Part shown: positions 9,776-15,714 of the stretch, piece by piece
How positions within the stretch are numbered: position 1 is the first letter of the stretch
How the letters are laid out: each line of letters opens with the position of its first letter
Made by a program: the position numbers and the translations under genes
The notes under the pieces: generated by a model
Told to the model about the DNA's origin: nothing
The model's input: only the letters and a program-made list of their open reading frames with translations
Database searches by the model: none
NCBI GenBank assembly: GCA_017853455.1
Contig: JAFMJM010000032.1
Coordinates: forward strand, 1 to 15,714
From: Acidimicrobiia bacterium
GTDB lineage: Bacteria; Actinomycetota; Acidimicrobiia; IMCC26256; PALSA-555
Reading direction: 5' to 3'
DNA: 15,714 nt

Positions 9776-10977
9776 CAGGAGGTCCCCATGTTCTCGTCGA
9801 CGTAGGCGTGGGTGAGGTCGGTGAACCGGACGGACGCACTCCCCCGCCCGGCGTGCAGGTCGCACTCGATGGTGATGTCGCGCCCGGCCATCGACGCGAC
9901 CAGGGCGGTCTCGTCGTGGAGGGCGGCGATCCCGTGGCGACAGACCGTGATGCCGTTGTAGGCGATCTCCACCGCCTCGGGGTCGAGGAACGCACCGCTC
10001 GCGCCCAGCTCGGAGAGGACCCGGCCCCAGTAGGGGTCGGACCCGTAGAGCGAGCACTGCACGAGCTGGCTGGCGGCCACCGCCCGGGCGGCGATCCGCG
10101 CCTCGGCGGCCGAGCGCGCGCCGCGCACGGTGAGGTGCACGTGCTTGGTCGCGCCCTCGGCGTCGGCGGCCATCTGGGCGGCCAGGTCGGCGCAGACCGT
10201 GGCGAGGGCCTCGGCGAGGGCGTGGTACGCGTGACCACCCGCCCGGTCGATCACCGGACCGCCCGCCGCACCGTTGGCGAGCACCAGCACCGTGTCGTTG
10301 GTGCTCGTGCAGGCGTCGACGATGAGCGCGTTGAACGAGTCGGACACCGCCCGCTCGAGGGCGGTGTGGAGCACCTCGGGGGTGACGACGGCGTCGGTCG
10401 TGCACACGGCGAGCATCGTGGCCATCGAGGGCGCGAGCATCGCGGCACCCTTGGCCATGCCGCCGACCCGGATCGTGCGCCCGTCGCCGAGGTCGGCCTC
10501 GGCGTACGACTCCTTGGAGAGGGTGTCGGTGGTCATGAGCGCGACGGCGGCCCGGTGCCCGGCCTCGGGACCGGCGGCCAGCGCGGCGACGGCCTGCGGG
10601 ACGCCCGACTCGATCGGGTCCATCCGCATCGGGATGCCGATCAGACCCGTGGAGCAGACGAGCACGTCGGAGGCCGCGACGCCCAGACCGTCGGCCGTGA
10701 GGGTGCACATGCGCAGTGCGTCGGCCCGACCCTGGTCGCCGGTGGCGGCGTTGGCGTTGCCGGAGTTGAGCACGACCGCCGCGGCCCGACCGTCGACGAG
10801 GTGTCGCCGACTGACCTGCACCGGTGCGGCGCAGGCGAGATTGGTGGTGAAGACCCCGGCGGCGGTGACCGCCTGCCGGTCGGCGGTGGCCACGACGGCC
10901 AGGTCGGGGTTCCCCGACGGCTTGATCCCGGCGGCGATGCCCGCGGCCTCGAAGCCGGGGACGGCGGTGACACTCAC
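9775..10977 (-). CDS. argJ: Glutamate N-acetyltransferase / amino-acid acetyltransferase (ArgJ)
   Basis: ArgJ moves the acetyl group from N-acetylornithine to glutamate, closing the acetyl cycle. Many family members also use acetyl-CoA to make N-acetylglutamate. The 400-residue precursor shows KGAAMLAPSMATML at 177-190, where self-cleavage before Thr187 yields the alpha and beta chains and makes Thr187 the nucleophile. ALMTTDTLSKE at 146-156 and the terminal ENMGTS are also typical. The family often has Gly-Met where this has Ala-Met in KG(A/S)xM. The start is GTG at 10977, overlapping the argC stop by 4 nt. No argE or separate argA is seen here, which fits the recycling route. Confidence 0.97.
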   Translation of the reverse strand: MSVTAVPGFEAAGIAAGIKPSGNPDLAVVATADRQAVTAAGVFTTNLACAAPVQVSRRHLVDGRAAAVVLNSGNANAATGDQGRADALRMCTLTADGLGVAASDVLVCSTGLIGIPMRMDPIESGVPQAVAALAAGPEAGHRAAVALMTTDTLSKESYAEADLGDGRTIRVGGMAKGAAMLAPSMATMLAVCTTDAVVTPEVLHTALERAVSDSFNALIVDACTSTNDTVLVLANGAAGGPVIDRAGGHAYHALAEALATVCADLAAQMAADAEGATKHVHLTVRGARSAAEARIAARAVAASQLVQCSLYGSDPYWGRVLSELGASGAFLDPEAVEIAYNGITVCRHGIAALHDETALVASMAGRDITIECDLHAGRGSASVRFTDLTHAYVDENMGTS

Positions 10978-12023
10978 GGCATGACTCCGATCGTCGGCAG
11001 TCCGGTGACCTCGGGCAGACCCAGGACGCGGTTGGCCGCCTGGATCGCCTGGCCCGAGGCCCCCTTCACGAGGTTGTCGATGGCTCCCAGGGCCACGACC
11101 TGCCCGGTGCGCGGGTCGGCGCGCACCGTGACCTGGGCGACGTTGGCGCCGAGGGTCGCCTTGGTCTGGGGCGGTTCGTCGGTGACGACCACGAACGGCT
11201 CGTCGGCGTAGAACGCCCGGTAGGCGTCGAGGAGGCCGGCCGTGGTGAGCCCGGGCGCGGCGGCCCGGGCCGTGGCGGTGGCGAGGATGCCCCGGGTCAT
11301 CGGCACCAGGTGCGGGGTGAAGAGCACCTGCACCGGCGAGCCCGCGACGTGCCCGAGGGCGAACTCGATCTCGCCGGTGTGGCGGTGCGTGAGGAGCCCG
11401 TAGGCCGTGACGTTCTGCTCCCGCTCGGCGTAGAGGTTGGCGGCGGCGAGCTTGCGGCCGGCACCCGAGATCCCCGACACGGCGTTGACCACGATCCCGG
11501 TGGGCTCGACCAGCCCACCGGCCACCACGGGGGCGAGCGCCAGCGACGACGCCGTCGGGTAGCAGCCGGCGGCGGCCACGTTCGCCGTGGGGGTCAGGAC
11601 GTCACGGAACAGCTCGACCATCCCGAACCCGAACCGGCCGAGGAGGTCGGGGGCCGAGTGGGGCTCGCCGTACCAGTCGGCGTACACCTCGGCCGGGAGC
11701 CGGAAGTCGGCGCCGAGGTCGACGATGCGGCCCACCCGCCCGAGGAGCGCCGGCACCAGCTTCTGGCTCTCCCCGTGCGGGAGCGCGCAGAAGACCACGT
11801 CGAGTCCGGCCACCGCCGCCGCCGGGTCGGCCGGGTCGACGGCCGCGTAGGTGAGGCCCGGGTAGGCGGCGGCCAGTGACGGGTAGAGGTCGGCGACGGC
11901 CGCACCGGCGTTGGAGTCGGCGGTCACGACCGCGACCTCGAACTCGGGGTGGCCGTGCAGCAGGCGCAGCAACTCGGCCCCGGTGTATCCGGACGCGCCC
12001 AGGACCCCACAGGTATACGGCAT
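10974..12023 (-). CDS. argC: N-acetyl-gamma-glutamyl-phosphate reductase
   Basis: ArgC reduces N-acetylglutamyl phosphate with NADPH to the semialdehyde. The 349-residue protein has the Rossmann signature GASGYTGAELLRLL at 9-22 and the catalytic cysteine in AAGCYPTAS (Cys154). HRHTGEIE in the second half supplies the conserved His region. It is the first gene of the operon. The ATG at 12023 has no ribosome site: a TATAAT ends just 7 nt upstream, so the message is probably leaderless. The region between it and the end of the dehydrogenase gene is short (67 bp) and holds the likely ArgR element. Confidence 0.97.
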   Translation of the reverse strand: MPYTCGVLGASGYTGAELLRLLHGHPEFEVAVVTADSNAGAAVADLYPSLAAAYPGLTYAAVDPADPAAAVAGLDVVFCALPHGESQKLVPALLGRVGRIVDLGADFRLPAEVYADWYGEPHSAPDLLGRFGFGMVELFRDVLTPTANVAAAGCYPTASSLALAPVVAGGLVEPTGIVVNAVSGISGAGRKLAAANLYAEREQNVTAYGLLTHRHTGEIEFALGHVAGSPVQVLFTPHLVPMTRGILATATARAAAPGLTTAGLLDAYRAFYADEPFVVVTDEPPQTKATLGANVAQVTVRADPRTGQVVALGAIDNLVKGASGQAIQAANRVLGLPEVTGLPTIGVMP

Positions 12024-12050
12024 GGTGAATATTATACAGGCCGGTGAATA
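12024..12050 (-). promoter_or_regulatory. argC promoter with probable ArgR operator
   Basis: The minus strand has a perfect TATAAT at 12036-12031, followed by ATTCACC and then the argC ATG. A perfect 8-bp direct repeat, GGTGAATA on the plus strand, lies at 12024-12031 and 12043-12050, a 19-bp period. The proximal copy belongs to TGAAT-ATT-ATACA (12026-12038), an imperfect palindrome resembling the ARG box TGAAT-N4-ATTCA, with one mismatch and one base less in the spacer. Binding would cover the -10. No consensus -35 is visible at 17-18 nt. The promoter call is strong. The ArgR call is inference supported by argR being in the operon. Confidence 0.7.
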
Positions 12051-12090
12051 GGGAGTGCGGATCCTTTCCCCACCCGTTCCGGCCCGGGGC

Positions 12091-12984
12091 TCAGGTGATG
12101 AGCATCCCCGACGGCGGCACGGCCGCCGCCAGCAGGCCCGGCAGGACCTGGCCGACCTCGGCCGGGGAGCCCTGGGGCTCGCCCTGGGGCCCGCGCCGCC
12201 ACCCCTCGGAGACCCCGAGCCGGTGGCCCGACGTCTCGATCACCCGGCCGGTCCAGTCGCGCGAATCGGGGCTGGCCAGCCACCCCACCACGTTGGCCAC
12301 CCACTGCGGGTCCATGTTGGCCTTGCCGTCCTCGGCGGCGGTGAACGGTCCACCGAGGTTCTCGGTCATGCGGGTCAGGGCGGCCGGGGCGATGGCGTTG
12401 ACGGTCACGCCGTAGCGGGCCAGCTCCTGGGAGACGATCACGGCGAAGGCGGCGATGCCGGCCTTGGCCGCCCCGTAGTTGGACTGCCCCACGTTGCCGT
12501 AGATGCCCGACGACGACGAGGTGAGGATCACCCGGGCGTCGTTCTCGAGGCCCTCCTTGGTCCGGTTGCGCCAGTACTCGGCGGCGTGGCGGACCGGGCA
12601 GAACGTGCCCCGGAGGTGGACCCGGATCACCGCGTCCCACTCGTCGACGCTCATGTTGACCAGCATCCGGTCACGGAGGATCCCGGCGTTGCAGACCAGG
12701 ACGTCGAGCCCGCCGAAGTGGTCGATCGCCTGCTGGACGAGGCGACCCGCACCGTCGAAGTCGGCGATGTCGTCGGTGTTGGCCACCGCCTCGCCGCCCA
12801 TGGCCACGATCTCGTCGACCACCTTCTGGGCGGGGCCGACGTCGGAGCCGTCACCGGCGACCGAGCCGCCGATGTCGTTGACCACGACCTTGGCGCCCTC
12901 GTGGGCCAGGGTCAGCGCCTCCCGGCGACCGATGCCGCCACCCGCGCCGGTGACGATCGCCACCCGTCCGTCGCACAGTCCCAT
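12091..12984 (-). CDS. Short-chain dehydrogenase/reductase (SDR)
   Basis: This 297-residue NAD(P)-dependent oxidoreductase has the classical SDR features: TGAGGGIG at 12-19 for the cofactor, VVVND at 33-37 (an acidic Asp37 suggests NAD preference), CNAG at 98-101, catalytic Ser near 157, Tyr170 and Lys174 in SNYGAAK. The layout and the long C-terminal tail after about residue 250 resemble SDRs related to the dehydrogenase domain of peroxisomal multifunctional enzyme 2, so a hydroxyacyl-CoA or steroid-type substrate is plausible but unproven. GGGAGG lies 5 nt before the ATG, a strong ribosome site. The neighbour 40 bp upstream is an enoyl-CoA hydratase homologue, which supports a role in acyl-CoA metabolism. 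Confidence 0.93.
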   Translation of the reverse strand: MGLCDGRVAIVTGAGGGIGRREALTLAHEGAKVVVNDIGGSVAGDGSDVGPAQKVVDEIVAMGGEAVANTDDIADFDGAGRLVQQAIDHFGGLDVLVCNAGILRDRMLVNMSVDEWDAVIRVHLRGTFCPVRHAAEYWRNRTKEGLENDARVILTSSSSGIYGNVGQSNYGAAKAGIAAFAVIVSQELARYGVTVNAIAPAALTRMTENLGGPFTAAEDGKANMDPQWVANVVGWLASPDSRDWTGRVIETSGHRLGVSEGWRRGPQGEPQGSPAEVGQVLPGLLAAAVPPSGMLIT

Positions 12985-13024
12985 CGGATCCTCCCGAGTC
13001 GTCCCGAAAGACCCGAGCGTACGC

Positions 13025-13816
13025 TCACGCGGGGCCGTCGGCGCGGTTCGGACGGTCGGCGTCCTTCGCCGTCTCGGACCCCAACCGGGCGAAGGCGGCC
13101 ACGTCGGTCACGCGGTGCGCCACCCAGTCGCGCTCCAGGGCCAGGGCCTCGGCCCGTCCGAGACCGTCACCCCGGTCGTAGAGCCGCAGCACCTCGGCCA
13201 CGGCCGGCTGGTCGACCACGCTCGCGGCCAGCCCCAGGGCGAACGGCTCCAGGTCGTCGTGGGCGACCACGTGGTTGACCAGCCCGATCCGCAGGGCCTC
13301 GTCGGCCTCCACGAAGGCGCCGGTGATCGACATCTCCCGGGCCTTGCGCAGCCCCACCGCCCGGGGCAGGAGCGCGGTCAGGCCCCAGGCCGGCACGACG
13401 TTCAACCGGGCGTGGGTGTCCGCGAAGCGGGCCCGCTCCGACGCCACCGCGAACGTGGCGCTGAGGGCGATCTCCAGCCCTCCCGACACGCAGGCGCCGT
13501 TGACGGCACAGATCGTCGGGGTGGTCGACGCCCGCAGGGCCGCCCCCGGGTCGGGACGGAACGCCCAGTCGACGGCACGCGGCGGACCACCCGGCGCGCG
13601 TTCCTTGAAGTCGACCCCGGCGCTGAACACCGGATCGACCGCCGTGATCACCAGGCACCGCACCGCCGGGTCGTGGTCGGCGGCCGCCACCGTCTCGACG
13701 AAGGCCTCCCGCATCGCGACGTCGAGGGCGTTCTTGGCGTCGGGGCGGTCGATGGTGAGGACCCGCACGGCGCCGTCGTCGCGCAGGCGGAGGTGCGGAT
13801 GCGGCTCGATGATCAC
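13025..13816 (-). CDS. Enoyl-CoA hydratase/isomerase family protein (crotonase fold)
   Basis: This 263-residue protein has the crotonase fold: DRPDAKNALD at 23-32, the first oxyanion-hole region FSAGVDFKE, and the second, NGACVSGGLEIAL, which keeps one of the two hydratase glutamates (the Glu in GGLEIA). The second glutamate, normally in a pE.xLG.xP pattern, appears to be His in FADTHARLNVVP. Simple hydration of enoyl-CoA is therefore uncertain, and isomerase, hydrolase or other crotonase chemistry is possible. I chose the GTG at 13816 because it overlaps the upstream stop by 4 nt (GTGA) and leads straight into the fold. The longer open frame is a shadow of the upstream gene. The SDR gene follows after 40 bp. 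Confidence 0.92.
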   Translation of the reverse strand: MIIEPHPHLRLRDDGAVRVLTIDRPDAKNALDVAMREAFVETVAAADHDPAVRCLVITAVDPVFSAGVDFKERAPGGPPRAVDWAFRPDPGAALRASTTPTICAVNGACVSGGLEIALSATFAVASERARFADTHARLNVVPAWGLTALLPRAVGLRKAREMSITGAFVEADEALRIGLVNHVVAHDDLEPFALGLAASVVDQPAVAEVLRLYDRGDGLGRAEALALERDWVAHRVTDVAAFARLGSETAKDADRPNRADGPA

Positions 13817-14268
13817 GTCAGGCCCAACCGGGCGTTGTCCCACGACACGATGCGCTCCTCGGGGTCGATGCGGATCACGACGGACGACTGCTCGTAGTGC
13901 GACCGGGTGACGTCGGCCATGGCCGTCCGCTCGGTACGGAACCCGGCGTACTTGGCGTCGAGGGCCGCCTCCACCCGATCGACCACGACGGGATCGTCGA
14001 CGAACACCGCCGTGCCGGTGAGGTGCACGGCCCACAGTTGCGCCCACCGCTCTCCACCCTCGACCAGGAACCCCACGCGGGGGTCACGCCGCAGCCGCCG
14101 GGCCTTGAACGAGTCGCGGAGCGTCCGGAAGTGGACGGCGCCGTCGACGACGACGAACCACATCGGCACCGACACGGGCTGTCCGTCGGCGCGCAGGCTC
14201 GTGACGATCCCGGTGTGGGTGCCGGCCAGCCGGTCCCACGCCTCACCCCGCTCCATGCGCACGCCCAT
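13813..14268 (-). CDS. Pyridoxamine 5'-phosphate oxidase-fold (FMN/F420-binding) protein
   Basis: This roughly 151-residue protein has the split-barrel pattern of the PPOX-like family: TGIVTSLRADGQPVSVPMWF near the N-terminus, VDGAVHFRTLRDSFKARRLRRDPRVGF in the middle, then GTAVFVDDP and a C-terminal strand ending in VSWDNARLG. Relatives bind FMN or the actinobacterial deazaflavin F420 and carry out small redox reactions, or only bind the cofactor. Substrate is unknown. The start is uncertain: ATG at 14307, 14268 or 14256. I chose 14268 because the first 13 residues of the longest form look non-coding and family members begin close to the GEAWDRLA region. The stop overlaps the next gene by 4 nt. 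Confidence 0.82.
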   Translation of the reverse strand: MGVRMERGEAWDRLAGTHTGIVTSLRADGQPVSVPMWFVVVDGAVHFRTLRDSFKARRLRRDPRVGFLVEGGERWAQLWAVHLTGTAVFVDDPVVVDRVEAALDAKYAGFRTERTAMADVTRSHYEQSSVVIRIDPEERIVSWDNARLGLT

Positions 14269-14320
14269 CCGCCGATCATGGTGGACGGCACGGCCGTCCC
14301 GCCACATCCGGAGGGTGCGC

Positions 14321-15019
14321 TCAGTCGGCCCGTCGGAGACGACGCGCCCCGACCACGGTGAGCACGAACCCGACCACCACGAACTTGACGACCACGATCC
14401 AGAGCGTGACGTCGCGGGCCGTGGTGCTGGCCACGGTCACCACCCGGGTCGGGTCGGCCCGGTCGTAGCGGATCGCGACCTCGTCGCGCACCCGGTACCG
14501 CCCCGAGCGGGCGTCGGGCAGAGCGGCGACGACCAGGTCACCCCGCTGGTCGACGAACTCGAGCGCCGGCGTGCCGCCGTCGGACACCACGACGGCCGTG
14601 GCGGCCACCCCCTCCGAGCGCAGGCGCGCGTCGTGGGCGTGGAGCGCCACGAGCCCCACCGCCACCGCGATGCCGGCGATCACGAGTGCGATCCCGCCGA
14701 TCAGCGCCGCCCGGGCGCCCCGACGGCTGAGGCGCCACGGGGCCGGCCGCGCCGGAACCGCCGGGGCCGACCCGGCGGCGGCCGTCCGGCCCTGGCGCCG
14801 GGCCCGGTCGTAGGCCTCCCGTTGGGGTCCGGTCAGGATCCGGTAGGCGGCCGTGATGCGCACGAAGCGGGCCTCGTCGTCGGGATCGACCGATCCGGCG
14901 TCGGGGTGGAGCACCCGGGCCTGGGCGCGGTAGGCGACGGTGATCTCCTCGCGGGTGGCCGTGGGCGACACCCCGAGCTCGGCGTAGTGGTCGATCCCCG
15001 ACCAGTCGCGGACGCGCAC
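14321..15019 (-). CDS. Membrane J-domain (DnaJ-like) protein with DUF3592-like region
   Basis: This 232-residue protein begins with a J domain (about residues 10-75) including HPD at 38-40, the motif that stimulates DnaK ATPase, and AYRILTGPQREAYDRARR, typical of helix 4. An Ala/Pro-rich linker (78-95) follows, then a membrane segment at about 104-126, an exposed domain (about 130-195) and a second membrane segment at about 204-225 ending in RRLRR. The exposed part, with RVRDEVAIRYDRADPTRV, resembles DUF3592 proteins. The J domain should face the cytoplasm. It starts with GTG at 15019. There is no G/F or zinc domain, so it is not a general DnaJ. It likely brings DnaK to a membrane site, but the client is unknown. 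Confidence 0.87.
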   Translation of the reverse strand: MRVRDWSGIDHYAELGVSPTATREEITVAYRAQARVLHPDAGSVDPDDEARFVRITAAYRILTGPQREAYDRARRQGRTAAAGSAPAVPARPAPWRLSRRGARAALIGGIALVIAGIAVAVGLVALHAHDARLRSEGVAATAVVVSDGGTPALEFVDQRGDLVVAALPDARSGRYRVRDEVAIRYDRADPTRVVTVASTTARDVTLWIVVVKFVVVGFVLTVVGARRLRRAD

Positions 15020-15057
15020 GGGAACAGTCTGCCCGCCTCACGGAGGGGCTCCGGACG

Positions 15058-15095
15058 CGTCGACTCCCGGGCAACGATGCGCCCGGGAGTCGACG
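15058..15095 (-). terminator. Strong hairpin, probable terminator of the protease gene
   Basis: CGTCGACTCCCGGGC (15058-15072) and GCCCGGGAGTCGACG (15081-15095) are perfect complements, 15 bp with an 8-nt loop. The hairpin starts 33 nt after the protease stop and ends before the J-domain gene, which points the same way. No T-run follows on the minus strand, so this would be the U-less type often proposed for high-GC actinobacteria. Confidence 0.65.
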
Positions 15096-15127
15096 GGAAG
15101 ACCGTCAGCGGTCGGACCCGGAGCGGG

Positions 15128-15714
15128 TCAGGCCGGCGGACCCGACCCGAGCGTGATCGTGGCGCGGTGGGTGGACCCCGAACGGTCGACCCAGGTGACC
15201 TGGACCTTCTCGCCCGGGTTGTACGGGACGAGCGTCCGGGTGAGGTCGCTGCCCGAGCCGATGGTGGCGTCGTCGAGCCCGACGATCGTGTCGCCCGCCA
15301 CGATGCCGGCCTTGGCGGCACCGCCGGTCGGGTCGACCCCGAGCACCGAGGCTCCCGAGGTGGAGGTTCCGCGCCCGGACGAGATCTGCACACCGAGCAC
15401 GCCCCGGTTGGCTCCGACGTGCAGGTCGGGGCCGCGATTGCCGGCGAGGATGTCGTTGGCGATCTGGAGGGCCCGCTCCATCGGGATGGCCCAGCCCTGG
15501 TTCTGCGAGCGCCCGCCGTAGGACCAGGTGCCGTTGGCCGACGAGGCGGCGGCGTTGACGCCCACCACCCGCCCGTTGCGGTCGATCAGCGGACCACCCG
15601 AGTCACCGGGCTGGATGTTGGCGTCGGTCTGGACCAGACCGGTGAGGGTCTGGACGTTGGAGCCGTCCTCGTCGGAGGCGGTGATCTGCTGGTTCTTGGC
15701 GGTCACGGAGCCCG
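15128..15714 (-). CDS. HtrA/DegP-like serine protease with PDZ domain, C-terminal part (cut by window edge)
   Basis: The frame is open to the window end, so the N-terminus (probably with the His and Asp of the triad and a signal or membrane segment) is missing. The visible part starts GSVTAKNQ, typical of the trypsin-like core. It has QTDANIQPGDSGGPLID with the catalytic serine in GDSGGPL, then WAIPMERA, and a PDZ domain over about the last 95 residues (GVLGVQI, GAAKAGIVAGDTIVGLDD). HtrA proteases degrade or sense misfolded proteins outside the membrane. The chain ends soon after a single PDZ. A GTG at 15706 is internal, not the real start. A strong hairpin follows the stop. Confidence 0.93.
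   Translation of the reverse strand, partial: GSVTAKNQQITASDEDGSNVQTLTGLVQTDANIQPGDSGGPLIDRNGRVVGVNAAASSANGTWSYGGRSQNQGWAIPMERALQIANDILAGNRGPDLHVGANRGVLGVQISSGRGTSTSGASVLGVDPTGGAAKAGIVAGDTIVGLDDATIGSGSDLTRTLVPYNPGEKVQVTWVDRSGSTHRATITLGSGPPA

Noticed and set aside
7638..10238. ArgB-ArgD fusion suggested by one open frame
   Set aside because: The upstream part of the frame is a shadow of argB, and a GTG overlapping the argB stop gives a normal-length ArgD.
8031..11211. Long plus-strand open frames opposite argD, argB, argJ and argC
   Set aside because: They are antisense to well-conserved genes, have low-complexity composition expected from high-GC shadows, and match no family.
13817..14047. 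Longer N-terminus for the enoyl-CoA hydratase homologue
   Set aside because: The extra 77 residues overlap the upstream gene in another frame and are Arg-rich shadow sequence.

Overview
This is a chromosomal window from a high-GC bacterium, most likely an actinobacterium. The order argC-J-B-D-F-R-G-H, the frequent GTG starts, the strong G/C third-position bias and a typical actinobacterial 16S start support this. The class could be Acidimicrobiia, but that is a guess. Almost everything is on the minus strand, so the text below follows transcription from high to low coordinates.

Right edge (about 15.7 to 12.1 kb): the C-terminal part of a secreted HtrA-type serine protease with a PDZ domain runs off the window. 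A perfect 15-bp inverted repeat follows it. Next come four same-strand genes: a membrane J-domain protein with a DUF3592-like region, a small flavin/F420-type pyridoxamine-oxidase-fold protein, an enoyl-CoA hydratase-family protein, and a short-chain dehydrogenase. The last two look like an acyl-CoA or lipid pair.

Centre (12.05 to 3.56 kb): a complete arginine operon. argC, argJ, argB, argD, argF and argR are joined by 1-nt or 4-nt start/stop overlaps. A 78-bp gap holding a 10-bp tandem repeat follows argR, then argG and argH, which overlap by 8 nt. Together they take glutamate to arginine by the acetyl-recycling route (bifunctional ArgJ) and on through ornithine, citrulline and argininosuccinate. 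The regulator ArgR is encoded inside the operon. A consensus TATAAT lies 7 nt before the argC ATG, inside a repeated GGTGAATA element that is a plausible ArgR operator. This suggests a leaderless, autoregulated transcript.

Left part (3.5 kb to 1): a two-gene toxin-antitoxin module (ribbon-helix-helix antitoxin, Doc/Fic toxin) with a perfect palindrome before it, then a convergent plus-strand gene for an unrecognised secreted protein, then tyrS. After tyrS there is about 440 bp without a gene, which should hold the rRNA promoter and leader. The first 53 nt of a 16S rRNA gene sit at the window edge.

Most of the window is core metabolism. I see no clear new defence or mobile system. The items most worth following are the argC control region, the argR-argG repeat, the TA module with its palindrome, the J-domain/DUF3592 fusion, and the orphan secreted protein.
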